Shown: positions 1 to 7,302, counted from the first letter of the stretch. The stretch: DNA of 9,495 nt from an uncultured Ruminococcus sp. (GCA_946612185.1 CAMOEP010000064.1:1-9495); one strand, 5' to 3'. The notes: generated by a model not told the origin, from the sequence alone. Translations and numbers: made by a program.

Positions 1-114
1 GACAAAGAGGAAAAGCTTTTTGAGAATCAGCAGCTTATCCGCCTGCCCATTGTCCGCAACGGCAAAAAGGCTGCTATCGGCTACTGTCCTGAGATATGGG
101 ACACCTGGGAATAA
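1..114 (+). CDS. ArsC/Spx-like (arsenate reductase family) protein, C-terminal end only
   Basis: The open frame enters from the left edge and ends at TAA 112-114, giving 37 residues. The segment reads ...ENQQLIRLPIVRNGKKA... and then GYCPEIWDTWE. The 'LIRxPIVRNG' block followed by 'GY.PE.W..W' is the typical C-terminal end of the thioredoxin-fold ArsC/Spx/YffB family: the conserved Arg-Pro region seen in ArsC proteins, with Leu here before the Pro, then the last strand and helix. The catalytic N-terminal Cys region lies outside the window, so it cannot be said whether this is a true arsenate reductase, an Spx-like regulator or the uncharacterised YffB-like branch. No convincing terminator follows. 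Only an AT-only inverted repeat (TAAATA/TATTTA, 117-133) is seen. Confidence 0.75.
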   Translation, partial: DKEEKLFENQQLIRLPIVRNGKKAAIGYCPEIWDTWE

Positions 115-154
115 GTTAAATAAAAAATATTTATAGTTTAGAGTAAAAAAGTAG

Positions 155-182
155 TGCATTTTCTGGTGAAATGTGTTATAAT
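155..182 (+). promoter_or_regulatory. Extended -10 promoter for the SPFH/zinc-ribbon gene
   Basis: A perfect TATAAT lies at 177-182, preceded by TG at 174-175 (TGn-extended -10). The -35 region is weak; the best match is TGCATT at 155-160 with a 16-nt spacer. The start of transcription would be near 189, leaving a leader of about 80 nt before the ATG at 271. The rest of the 115-270 gap shows only short weak inverted repeats and no recognisable riboswitch. Confidence 0.65.
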
Positions 183-253
183 ATCATTGTACCTGTAAAT
201 TTCATTACGGGACTTTGTTAAGATTATTTTACGGCTGCATTTATAGGCTGTCC

Positions 254-262
254 GGAAAGGAG
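254..262 (+). promoter_or_regulatory. Ribosome binding site for the SPFH gene
   Basis: GGAAAGGAG sits 8 nt before the ATG at 271. It fixes that start and excludes the overlapping frame that opens at 215. Confidence 0.8.
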
Positions 263-270
263 TTTTTACT

Positions 271-1647
271 ATGGGACTTATTCAGGCTATGGTCGTTGGC
301 GGCATCTCTACCGCTAAGGACACCTGGAAGGAATTCTTCTACTGTGAGGCTCTGCCTGCTGACGTTCTTGCTGTCAAGGGTAAGAAGCAGACCGGCAAAT
401 TCTCATCTAATAAGGGTAATGACAATATCATCACTAACGGCTCTAAGATCGCTGTTGCTGACGGTCAGTGCATGATTATCGTGGATCAGGGTCAGGTCGT
501 TGAGATCTGCGCTGTTCCCGGCGAGTATACATACGATATGTCCACTGAACCCGGTCTGTTCTCAGGCGGCGGCTTCGGCAGGAACGTTATCGATACACTG
601 AAAAAGATGTGGGAGCGTGTGGGCTACGGCGGCGATACCGCTCACGACCAGCGTATCTACTACTTCAATACCAAGGAAATTATGGACAATAAGTTCGGCA
701 CTCAGAACCCTGTCCCCTTCCGTGTAACTTATGATGACTTAGGAAAGAGTTTCACTGTCGGTGTTCGCTGCAATGGTACTTATTCCTATAAGCTTACTGA
801 CCCTATGCTGTTCTATCAGAACGTCTGCGGCAATTTCAGCGATAAGTACACCAGAAGCAGCCTGGATAACCAGCTCAAGTCTGAGTTCCTTAACGCTCTC
901 CAGCCTGCTTTCGCTAAGATATCCGCATCAGGTATCAGATACGACCAGCTTCCCGGCTATACCCTCGAACTCTGCGACGCTCTCAATGATGCTCTTGCAA
1001 CTAAGTGGAAGGATCACAGAGGTCTGTCAGTTTCTACTATCTCCGTTAACTCCGTTACTATCTCCAAGGAGGACGAGGACAGGATCAAGAAAACTGAGGA
1101 CACCGCCTGGAACAGAGATGCCCGCAATGCCGCTGCTACCCTCGTTGAGGCTCAGGCTGGCGCTATGCATACCGCTGCCGGAAATCAAGGCGGCGCTGCT
1201 ATGGGATTCTTCGGCATGAATATGGCTCAGCAGGCTGGCGGTCTGAATGCTCAGAACCTTTTCAATATGGGCGGTGCTTCTGCTCCTGCTGCCGGTTCAT
1301 GGACTTGCTCCTGCGGCAAGACTAATACCGGTAACTTCTGCGCTGACTGCGGTAAATCCAAGCCCGCTCCTGCTGGCTCATGGACTTGCTCCTGCGGCGC
1401 TTCCAATACCGGAAAGTTCTGCGCTGAGTGTGGTAAACCCAAGCCTGCTGACGCTGCCGGCTGGACTTGCTCCTGCGGCGCTTTAAATAAGGGTAAGTTC
1501 TGCGCTGAATGTGGTAAACCCAAGCCTGCCGGCGCTCCCCTGTACCGATGCGACAAGTGCGGCTGGGAACCTGCTGACCCATTCAATCCGCCTAAGTTCT
1601 GCGCTGAGTGCGGCGACCCCTTCAACGACGGCGATATAGTTAAGTGA
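271..1647 (+). CDS. SPFH-domain protein with four C-terminal zinc ribbons (YdjI/'virion core protein'-like)
   Basis: This 458-residue protein has no signal peptide. Residues 1-290 form an SPFH/band-7-type domain of the YdjI class. Diagnostic stretches are WKEFFYCEALPADVLAVKG (19-37), NIITNGSKIAVADGQCMIIV (52-71), QRIYYFNTKEI (127-137), PVPFRV and VRCNGTYSYK (165-174), and the QLKSEFLNALQPAFAKIS block (201-218). An Ala/Gly/Met-rich stretch (286-343) follows, then four zinc ribbons. The first three use CxC...CxxC: C346/C348/C357/C360, C373/C375/C384/C387 and C400/C402/C411/C414. The last uses CxxC...CxxC: C427/C430/C444/C447. SPFH proteins organise membrane microdomains; in Bacillus, YdjI is encoded with YdjG/YdjH and connected to the PspA/LiaH-type envelope stress response. 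No such partner is encoded here. Codon use is strikingly uniform (GCT for Ala, GGC for Gly, AAG for Lys), unlike the minus-strand neighbours, which suggests strong expression. Family assignment is strong; the precise role is inference. Confidence 0.9.
   Translation: MGLIQAMVVGGISTAKDTWKEFFYCEALPADVLAVKGKKQTGKFSSNKGNDNIITNGSKIAVADGQCMIIVDQGQVVEICAVPGEYTYDMSTEPGLFSGGGFGRNVIDTLKKMWERVGYGGDTAHDQRIYYFNTKEIMDNKFGTQNPVPFRVTYDDLGKSFTVGVRCNGTYSYKLTDPMLFYQNVCGNFSDKYTRSSLDNQLKSEFLNALQPAFAKISASGIRYDQLPGYTLELCDALNDALATKWKDHRGLSVSTISVNSVTISKEDEDRIKKTEDTAWNRDARNAAATLVEAQAGAMHTAAGNQGGAAMGFFGMNMAQQAGGLNAQNLFNMGGASAPAAGSWTCSCGKTNTGNFCADCGKSKPAPAGSWTCSCGASNTGKFCAECGKPKPADAAGWTCSCGALNKGKFCAECGKPKPAGAPLYRCDKCGWEPADPFNPPKFCAECGDPFNDGDIVK
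1300..1644 (+). repeat. Zinc-ribbon module array: three 81-bp tandem units plus one diverged unit
   Basis: Units start at 1300, 1381 and 1462, with exactly 81-bp (27-codon) spacing, and a diverged fourth starts at 1543. All three first units open with the same 18 bases (TGGACTTGCTCCTGCGGC). Units 2 and 3 differ at about a dozen of 81 positions. Unit 4 keeps AAGTTCTGCGCTGA but has a longer Cys-Cys spacing and a different N-terminal knuckle, so it is an older, separate module. The array is entirely within the coding frame. Confidence 0.9.
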
Positions 1648-1653
1648 TTCTTA

Positions 1654-1699
1654 CTGGGAGGAAACTGTTCTGGTGAATGGTTTCCTCCCAGAACTTTTT
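1654..1699 (+). terminator. Intrinsic terminator of the SPFH gene
   Basis: A perfect 12-bp stem (CTGGGAGGAAAC 1654-1665 with GTTTCCTCCCAG 1680-1691) has a 14-nt loop. It is followed by AAC and a five-T run at 1695-1699. It begins 6 nt after the stop codon. Confidence 0.85.
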
Positions 1700-1702
1700 C
1701 CA

Positions 1703-1771
1703 AAAAATCCCCCTGATACGGCTGACTATCAATTCCGTGAAGAATTGGTATACCATATCAGGGGGATTTTT
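1703..1771. terminator. Long hairpin, probable bidirectional terminator between convergent units
   Basis: A perfect 16-bp stem (AAAAATCCCCCTGATA 1703-1718 with its complement at 1756-1771) encloses 37 nt. An inner 6-bp stem (CAATTC 1730-1735 with GAATTG 1742-1747) lies inside it. The A-run on the left and T-run on the right give a U-tract whichever strand is transcribed. It lies 43 nt beyond the stop of the minus-strand DUF308 gene and just after the plus-strand terminator. It therefore most likely ends the MoxR operon and backs up the SPFH terminator. Confidence 0.75.
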
Positions 1772-1814
1772 ATTCTGGAAGATCAGGGAAAGTTCCCTAA
1801 GCGCCGCCCGGACA

Positions 1815-2363
1815 TTATTTATCGTCCGAAACAGTATAGTCCTTAACGTCAATGATACCGTCGTCAGGAGGGCGATTGATCTTCAGGTCGGTGAAGATAT
1901 TGAATGAACCGAGAGCTATAAGGATAAATCCCAGTACTATGCGGATAAACGTGCTGCTGCCAAGTGGGTGGAAAAGCAAGAATCCGCCAGCGATAAGCCC
2001 CAGTATTCCAGGTATCACGCCGGGTACGAACCTCATTCCTGCCTTGTAGCTTCGCCATGCGCTGCCAAGTCTTTCAATGGCTGAGGTCAGGAATATTATC
2101 CCGGCTATCATCGGTACTCCCACCTGCACAAATGACGGCAGGGAAGTTATGACTATTCCGGCAATAACTCCTATAACTCCCCCGGCAAACCGGGGCGCTC
2201 CTGCAAGAACTGACATCACCACCGATACAATCGAGAATATTATCAGTCCCATGCCAAGCAGGTAGAACAGCTTGTTGATAACGCCCGGAAAAAACGCAAT
2301 GAGCAGTCCGGCGATTATCAGCAGAACGCCCTTGCTTACAGAATGTCTTGTGTAACCTTTCAT
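1815..2363 (-). CDS. DUF308/HdeD-like six-helix membrane protein
   Basis: The protein has 182 residues and six predicted hydrophobic helices at roughly 12-29, 32-53, 58-75, 82-97, 114-132 and 138-158. They are arranged as short helical hairpins rich in Gly, Ile and Leu. A charged cytoplasmic-type tail follows (159-182, KINRPPDDGIIDVKDYT...). The repeated 'G...I..G........P' pattern fits the DUF308 (HdeD-like) family. HdeD is named for acid resistance in E. coli, but the biochemical role of family members is unknown. It is the last gene of the MoxR operon. Its Shine-Dalgarno overlaps the stop codon of the transglutaminase gene, so its translation is probably coupled to it. No catalytic residues are recognisable. 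Confidence 0.8.
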   Translation of the reverse strand: MKGYTRHSVSKGVLLIIAGLLIAFFPGVINKLFYLLGMGLIIFSIVSVVMSVLAGAPRFAGGVIGVIAGIVITSLPSFVQVGVPMIAGIIFLTSAIERLGSAWRSYKAGMRFVPGVIPGILGLIAGGFLLFHPLGSSTFIRIVLGFILIALGSFNIFTDLKINRPPDDGIIDVKDYTVSDDK

Positions 2364-2369
2364 ATCATT

Positions 2370-2375
2370 CCTCCT
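2370..2375 (-). promoter_or_regulatory. Ribosome binding site of the DUF308 gene overlapping the upstream stop codon
   Basis: On the minus strand AGGAGG covers 2375-2370, 6 nt before the ATG at 2363. Its first two bases are the last two of the TAG stop (2376-2374) of the transglutaminase gene. Confidence 0.8.
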
Positions 2376-5094
2376 ATTTCAGTACGGTGATATACTTCAT
2401 CACTATCCGGCTGAGCCAGTTTTTCCTCTCATAGAACTTTTCTGCCAGTTCATCTGCAAACTTCCGGCAGTTTTTCAGTTCCTCGGAATCCGGTTCTGTT
2501 GCGTCAAATCCGGCACGCAGAGCAGTTTCCATAAACTCATAGAACCTGCCTTCATCAAAGTACTTGCCGCCCAAAACTCCTTCTATCTCCGCTGCAAATT
2601 CCGCATACGGCATATCACCCTTTTCCCTGCCGCTGATTTTCAGCAGAGACTCGGTGTAGTCATAGATGTAGCTTATACGGCTGGAATTGGAGCCGGTGGT
2701 GAAGTGCATGAGCCTTATCCTCAGCTTTATCCAGCGGCGGATAAGTACAAATGCCGCAAATGCCGCTATGAGAAGCACTGTGCGTATCACGTTCTTGACC
2801 GCTGTGGGAAGTTCACGGTGCTGACCGGCTGAGCCGTCGTCACCGCCTATCAGACCTGCTCCGGACTTAGTAGTCTCAGCGGCAGTTGTCTCAGTCTCGG
2901 CTGCGGAAGTTGTCTCTGACTCGCTGTTTCCGGTGGTCTTGCTTGCGCCGGAGGTACTCCTTGCAGGGGCAGTAGTTTCCTGGGGCGATGTATTTACCGC
3001 TGTTTCATCGGTCATATCTTCGGTAGATGCTTCTGTAGGCGGTGGCGTTGTGTCAATGGTCTGGCTGGAATATCCTGCGGTGAACTCAAATGGTACCCAG
3101 CCGTAACCGTCCAGATAAACCTCAGTCCAGGCGTGACAGCGGTTATCCTTTACGTTAATGGTATAGCTTCCGTCGGAATTGAGGTTATCATTATTGAAGT
3201 CATCACCGACGATAACGTATCCTGTAACATATCGTGCCGGAATACCTGCCATTCTTGCAAGTATTACACCGGAGGTTGCGTAGTGGGTGCAGTAGCCCTT
3301 CTTATTCTCCAGAAGGAAGTAATTGACGAAATCACGGTTTGAAGGAGTACGTCCGGGATCAAGGGAGTAAGTTACTTCAGAGGTCATCTTTTCACGGATT
3401 GCAGTAAGTTTCTCAAGCCTTGATGCTGCGCTGTTGTCCGGTGATTCAAGAATGTCCTTGTAATGCGCATAAACCTCGTCCATATTCGTGCCGTCAGGAA
3501 TGGTCAGATAGTTTGCGTAAACGAACTCCTTATACTCCGCCTGCAAAAGCTCCGACATTATCGCATCAGGATAATCATAAAGTTCATTAACGGTGGCTGG
3601 TATCTCAGAGTCAACAGAGAAATAGTTATCGAAGCTGAGAAGCTCCTTATCCTGGCAGAATTCCTCGATTATCTTCCTATCCTCATAGTTCATGACCGCA
3701 TCGCTGTAGAATACGTTTCTGACAGGGAGCTGTAGTCTTGCGGCAAGCTGGTCGTTGGTCATGGGCATGAATCTGTAGCGGAATGTGGTGGATTTGCTGT
3801 CAGTTGTAATAACCCCCTTGTCCTTGTCGTATCTCAGCGAATCGCCTTCAACGGTAAAGTACGGCTCGAATCTGTGTCCTGATTTGAGGTTGGATTCTAT
3901 TGTTAAAGTGTATGTGGCTGCGTCCTCATCTATGAATCTTCCGAAGTACTCCGGGAAACTCTGAGGTGCTATGCCGTACTTATCAAAATCCTCAAATACC
4001 TGGTCTGAGTATGCACTCTCCGGCAGGTCAGTCCACTGGTTATCCTCATAAAGTGAACCGGTATAATCTTTGAGGTATACCGCTCCGCCCACGTTTCCGC
4101 TTATGGCGACCACAAGATCGGTGGTATCCTTGTAGCGGAGTCTGTCCACGTTTCCCAGGTGGTGATTTTCGTACTTGAAGTCCAGTCCGAAAGCTGTAGT
4201 CAGCCCGGACACGCTCTCTGCAAGATTGTCCATAGAGAATGAATTCACCGCATCACGGATCTCGATGCGCTTCTTGTTCATCTCATCGCTGCGCTTGTAG
4301 TGGGAAAGCTTTATCGCACCTGATGCCAGCGCACCGGCACATACAGTAGTGAGTATAACTATTGCGCCGCACTTTTCCGTGACTTTCAAGCGCATCTGCC
4401 GTTTCGGGAAGAATATATTGTCCTTCCGGACGAATCCGCCGTTTCCGCCGGAGTACTCGCCAATATCCGTATTTGACATAGCGAGGATAGCCAGCCAGTA
4501 GGCAACTACCATTACTCCCCAGAATATCGGCATTTTTATACCGTTATACAGTCCCACCTCCATTAGCGGGAAAGTTACCAGCACCGGCATTACCGAGTTC
4601 GGGCGGTTTATTGTGAAGTAGTACACCACGACTGCTATAAGCCATGCGCACACTATGAAAAGCGTCGTAACAGAGTCCTTTTCCAGAGATGGCCGGAGAA
4701 ATTTGTAGTACTCTATCTCCGTTCGGTAAGCAGCATGGTATATGGTATTGTACATGAATTTGAAGCCCAGCGAAAGTTTGGTGATATTCTTGTAGGCGTA
4801 GAACATTGCTACTACGCATGAGCCAAGTGTGAAGTACGACCCCTTCTTTCCGCAGAGGGAGGAGTAGATGTATACCGCTGAGAATATTATCCCGGCGAAA
4901 AACAGCCTCGATGGATCGTACTTGAAGCTGAACATTTTCAGGAACGCCATAATTGCCGAAACATAGCCCATTACGGCAATGAGTACCGCTTCAAGGCTGC
5001 GGTAGTTCGGGCGTTTATGACGGACTGACATCACGATACTGTCGCATATGGTGATGCCGTTGCTGTTTTGTAGTTTCTTCTTTTTCTTATTCAT
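2374..5094 (-). CDS. Polytopic membrane protein with extracytoplasmic transglutaminase-like domain (YebA/TgpA-like)
   Basis: The protein has 906 residues. The N-terminal part has a basic start (MNKKKKK) and about seven membrane helices, near 33-53, 62-80, 83-101, 143-162, 165-184, 188-206 and 242-262. A large extracytoplasmic region follows (263-765). It contains a transglutaminase-like core at about 560-675: C602 in GYCTHYATSGVILARMAGIP, then H654 in NRCHAWTEVYLDGYGWVPFE. The expected acidic third residue is E670 rather than Asp. A Thr/Ser/Glu-rich linker (682-745) leads to a further helix (about 767-785) and a cytoplasmic helical C-terminus (803-906) like the DUF4129 tail of TgpA-type proteins. 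The family acts at the cell surface, probably on proteins or peptides; the substrate is not known. It starts 4 nt after the DUF58 gene and has only a weak, distant AAAGGA (5117-5112), so translational coupling is likely. Gene order after MoxR and DUF58 supports the call. Confidence 0.9.
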   Translation of the reverse strand: MNKKKKKLQNSNGITICDSIVMSVRHKRPNYRSLEAVLIAVMGYVSAIMAFLKMFSFKYDPSRLFFAGIIFSAVYIYSSLCGKKGSYFTLGSCVVAMFYAYKNITKLSLGFKFMYNTIYHAAYRTEIEYYKFLRPSLEKDSVTTLFIVCAWLIAVVVYYFTINRPNSVMPVLVTFPLMEVGLYNGIKMPIFWGVMVVAYWLAILAMSNTDIGEYSGGNGGFVRKDNIFFPKRQMRLKVTEKCGAIVILTTVCAGALASGAIKLSHYKRSDEMNKKRIEIRDAVNSFSMDNLAESVSGLTTAFGLDFKYENHHLGNVDRLRYKDTTDLVVAISGNVGGAVYLKDYTGSLYEDNQWTDLPESAYSDQVFEDFDKYGIAPQSFPEYFGRFIDEDAATYTLTIESNLKSGHRFEPYFTVEGDSLRYDKDKGVITTDSKSTTFRYRFMPMTNDQLAARLQLPVRNVFYSDAVMNYEDRKIIEEFCQDKELLSFDNYFSVDSEIPATVNELYDYPDAIMSELLQAEYKEFVYANYLTIPDGTNMDEVYAHYKDILESPDNSAASRLEKLTAIREKMTSEVTYSLDPGRTPSNRDFVNYFLLENKKGYCTHYATSGVILARMAGIPARYVTGYVIVGDDFNNDNLNSDGSYTINVKDNRCHAWTEVYLDGYGWVPFEFTAGYSSQTIDTTPPPTEASTEDMTDETAVNTSPQETTAPARSTSGASKTTGNSESETTSAAETETTAAETTKSGAGLIGGDDGSAGQHRELPTAVKNVIRTVLLIAAFAAFVLIRRWIKLRIRLMHFTTGSNSSRISYIYDYTESLLKISGREKGDMPYAEFAAEIEGVLGGKYFDEGRFYEFMETALRAGFDATEPDSEELKNCRKFADELAEKFYERKNWLSRIVMKYITVLK

Positions 5095-5098
5095 AGCT

Positions 5099-6295
5099 TT
5101 ACATTTCTATATCCTTTATGGAAGCCGACACACGACCTATGACTACCGGCATCGCCTTCAATGCAGAATATTCTGCATTGATCTTTTCCGCAGCTTCCGG
5201 CGATTTTACCACGATTATGCCGTTTTTGAAGTCAGCGTCGATAGTGTCGTCGATGTACTCAAGTATCTGTGTCTCATTCGCAGAGGTGATGAACGTGAAT
5301 GAGGACAGGCAGAGTTCGTTCTCGTTAAGGCGGAAGTAATTCTCCGGCTTCTCGCAGAAAAGGTTGTCGCTGACAGAAAGTACGATTTCCTGAATGGTCA
5401 GCGCCATTGAATCCGGGTCGGTGACGTTCTTCTCCACAAACTCCCCTCGCCTGCCGCTGTAGTAGACTATTGTGTGGGGTCTTTCGTTGCTGATAAGGAA
5501 CTGTGACAGCGATACAAGTGTCTCCATTATGGTATCAAATACCGGGAGAGTGTACTTGTCATCCTCATAGCAATGAAGGTCAGCGAATATCATACAGGGT
5601 ATGTCCACCGGCAGGGAATAGTCCTTGACGATAAACTCGTCCTTCTTTGAACTGAGTTTCCAGTGTATGCGGTTGAGTTTGTCGCCGGGGTGGTATCCTC
5701 GCAGGTCGAAAACCTCCGATGGGTCGTCGCCGGGTTTCTGGTCGGAGAATGTCTCGCTTTCCTCGTTGACCCGGTCGGTGAAATTCACTATGCCGTCAAT
5801 CTCATGACCCTCCGGCATGACCGCCGCCTGAACGGAAATGTTCCTGCCTATGCGGAATTTGAATATCCTCAAAGGGTCGTAGATGTATATCTGCTTGCAG
5901 AATATATTTACGATACCGCAGAATTTCGAGCTAAGCTGGAATGTTACGCTCTGGGCGTTCTTCGCCTGTATGGGCATATAAAGCTGGAAGGTATTTATCT
6001 GGTTGTTGAAAACGTTATAGTAGTGGATATGAACATCAGCCTTTCCGATAGGAATAATGCTTCTGTTGTTCACCTTTATCTGTACAGGGAAATTCTCGTT
6101 CTTTGCGGCTGTTGTATTTTTCAGCATCATTTCCACGTCCATTTTCCTGCTCGCCAGGAATGTGGTAAGAAACATCACCAGCGGTACGGCTATCATTATT
6201 ACCAGAAGTACCAGGGCAAAGTTCCACAGGTACATAACGTAGAATATGAAGCATATTATTATCAGCGCCGCAAATATGATCTTCATCAGCAGCAT
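5099..6295 (-). CDS. DUF58 membrane-anchored protein (YeaD-like)
   Basis: The protein has 398 residues. Two N-terminal hydrophobic helices (about 5-22 and 26-47) anchor it. A beta-rich region (60-160) is followed by the DUF58 signature at 190-227: DDPSEVFDLRGYHPGDKLNR, then IHWKLSSKKDEFIVKDY, with the usual R.Y.pGD....IHWK core. The C-terminal half resembles a degenerate von Willebrand A fold. DUF58 proteins are nearly always encoded beside a MoxR ATPase and are thought to be its membrane partner or client. The ATG at 6295 is 4 nt from AAGGGG (6305-6300). A second ATG (codon 4, 6286) is 13 nt away, so the first is preferred, but the choice is not certain. Stop TAA at 5101-5099 is 4 nt from the next gene. 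Confidence 0.9.
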   Translation of the reverse strand: MLLMKIIFAALIIICFIFYVMYLWNFALVLLVIMIAVPLVMFLTTFLASRKMDVEMMLKNTTAAKNENFPVQIKVNNRSIIPIGKADVHIHYYNVFNNQINTFQLYMPIQAKNAQSVTFQLSSKFCGIVNIFCKQIYIYDPLRIFKFRIGRNISVQAAVMPEGHEIDGIVNFTDRVNEESETFSDQKPGDDPSEVFDLRGYHPGDKLNRIHWKLSSKKDEFIVKDYSLPVDIPCMIFADLHCYEDDKYTLPVFDTIMETLVSLSQFLISNERPHTIVYYSGRRGEFVEKNVTDPDSMALTIQEIVLSVSDNLFCEKPENYFRLNENELCLSSFTFITSANETQILEYIDDTIDADFKNGIIVVKSPEAAEKINAEYSALKAMPVVIGRVSASIKDIEM

Positions 6296-6299
6296 ATTT

Positions 6300-6305
6300 C
6301 CCCTT
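6300..6305 (-). promoter_or_regulatory. Ribosome binding site of the DUF58 gene overlapping the MoxR stop
   Basis: AAGGGG (6305-6300, minus strand) includes the two final A's of the MoxR stop TAA (6306-6304). Spacing to the ATG at 6295 is a short 4 nt, pointing to coupled translation of MoxR and DUF58. Confidence 0.6.
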
Positions 6306-7257
6306 ATCTGGAGCTTACTCCGGGAGCATTCACATTTCTGAGTATCTCTGAAATGATATCAGAGGCAGTAACATCGGAAAGCTTCGCCTTTGAACTGAGC
6401 ATGATCCTGTGAGTGAATACATCTGCGCATATAAAGTCCACATCGTCAGGGATAACGTAATCCCTGCTTCTTGCAACGGCAATTCCCTTGGCTATCTGCA
6501 TGAGTGCCAGAGTACCACGGGGACTGATGCCCAGTTTCAACATCGGGTGCTGACGGGTAGCTGCTGCCAGGGAGACAATGTAGTTGTATACCTTGTCATC
6601 AACATAGATATTGGAGATATGCTCCTGAAGCTCGGTTATCATCTGCGTATTGGCAACGGGATTTACCGAATTGAGCGGGTTGGAATTGAACTTCGACTTG
6701 AGGATAGACACCTCGTCGTTAAACTCCGGATAGCCCATACTCAGCTTTATCATGAAGCGGTCAAGCTGTGAGTCAGGAAGATTGTGCGTACCGGCTGAAC
6801 CAAGTGGGTTTTGGGTTGCGATAACGGTGTACGGCTCAGGCAGTTTGTAGGTAACGCCGTCAACGGTGATGCTTTTCTCCTCCATAAGTTCCAGAAGCGC
6901 CGACTGAGTTTTGCTCGATGTACGGTTTATCTCGTCCGCAAGGAACAGGTTGCAGAATGCTACTCCCGGACGGAACTCAAAGGTGTTCTGAGTCTTGTTG
7001 TATACCGAAAATCCCGTAACATCTGAGGGCAGCACATCCGGTGTGAACTGCATACGGTTATGGTCAAGTGACAATGCTTTCGAGAAAGCCAGCGCCAGAG
7101 TGGTCTTGCCCACGCCGGGAATGTCCTCGATCAGAATGTGACCCTTGCAGAGTATGGCAAGAAGTACCTTGACAATTATCTCGTCCTTACCGATAACAGC
7201 TTTCTTCACCTCGCTGAGTATCTGGTCTATCTGCTGGGCGTAAATGGTTTTATTCAT
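6304..7257 (-). CDS. MoxR-family AAA+ ATPase (YeaC-like)
   Basis: With the start at 7257 the protein has 317 residues, the usual MoxR length. All AAA+ elements are visible: Walker A EDIPGVGKTT (44-53, K51), Walker B LFLADEINR (104-112, D108/E109), sensor 1 ATQNP (147-151), the arginine-finger region LDRFMI (165-170, R167) and sensor 2 GISPRGT (243-249, R247). MoxR ATPases act as chaperone-like factors that assemble or activate partner proteins, typically the DUF58 and transglutaminase proteins encoded next to them. The frame can be extended to a TTG at 7287, but AGGAGA (7270-7265) lies inside that extension, 7 nt before the ATG at 7257. The ATG is therefore chosen. It is the first gene of a four-gene operon. 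Confidence 0.93.
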   Translation of the reverse strand: MNKTIYAQQIDQILSEVKKAVIGKDEIIVKVLLAILCKGHILIEDIPGVGKTTLALAFSKALSLDHNRMQFTPDVLPSDVTGFSVYNKTQNTFEFRPGVAFCNLFLADEINRTSSKTQSALLELMEEKSITVDGVTYKLPEPYTVIATQNPLGSAGTHNLPDSQLDRFMIKLSMGYPEFNDEVSILKSKFNSNPLNSVNPVANTQMITELQEHISNIYVDDKVYNYIVSLAAATRQHPMLKLGISPRGTLALMQIAKGIAVARSRDYVIPDDVDFICADVFTHRIMLSSKAKLSDVTASDIISEILRNVNAPGVSSR

Positions 7258-7264
7258 GTTTGTT

Positions 7265-7270
7265 TCTCCT
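7265..7270 (-). promoter_or_regulatory. Ribosome binding site deciding the MoxR start
   Basis: AGGAGA on the minus strand lies 7 nt upstream of the ATG at 7257. It rules out the upstream TTG at 7287 as the start. Confidence 0.8.
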
Positions 7271-7281
7271 GTAATTTTTGT

Positions 7282-7295
7282 TATCAAAAGTGATA
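7282..7295. promoter_or_regulatory. Palindrome TATCA-aaag-TGATA in the MoxR leader (possible operator)
   Basis: Perfect 5-bp arms with a 4-nt spacer lie 7 nt downstream of the -10 box, at the likely transcription start. This placement would suit a repressor site. In such AT-rich DNA a chance palindrome of this size is also plausible. Confidence 0.3.
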
Positions 7296-7302
7296 CATTT
7301 TT

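Noticed and set aside
117..133. AT-only inverted repeat TAAATA/TATTTA after the ArsC-like gene
   Set aside because: The stem has no G-C pairs and no following T-run, so it is unlikely to terminate transcription.
1251..1703. 150-codon minus-strand frame across the zinc-ribbon repeats
   Set aside because: Its apparent repeated peptides (GLGLPHSAQN-like) are just the antisense reading of the 81-bp repeat. It also covers the terminator and has no plausible start signal.
1786..1799. Palindrome AGGGAA-ag-TTCCCT next to the DUF308 stop
   Set aside because: A 2-nt loop cannot fold as a hairpin without losing pairs, and there is no promoter nearby for it to regulate.
5663..6412. 249-codon open frame on the plus strand opposite the DUF58 gene
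   Set aside because: It has no recognisable domain, no good ribosome binding site, and lies antisense to a well-supported gene. Its openness follows from the codon use of the true strand.
7258..7287. TTG-initiated N-terminal extension of the MoxR protein
   Set aside because: The extension contains the AGGAGA ribosome binding site of the ATG at 7257, and it would make the protein start within 10 nt of the predicted transcription start.
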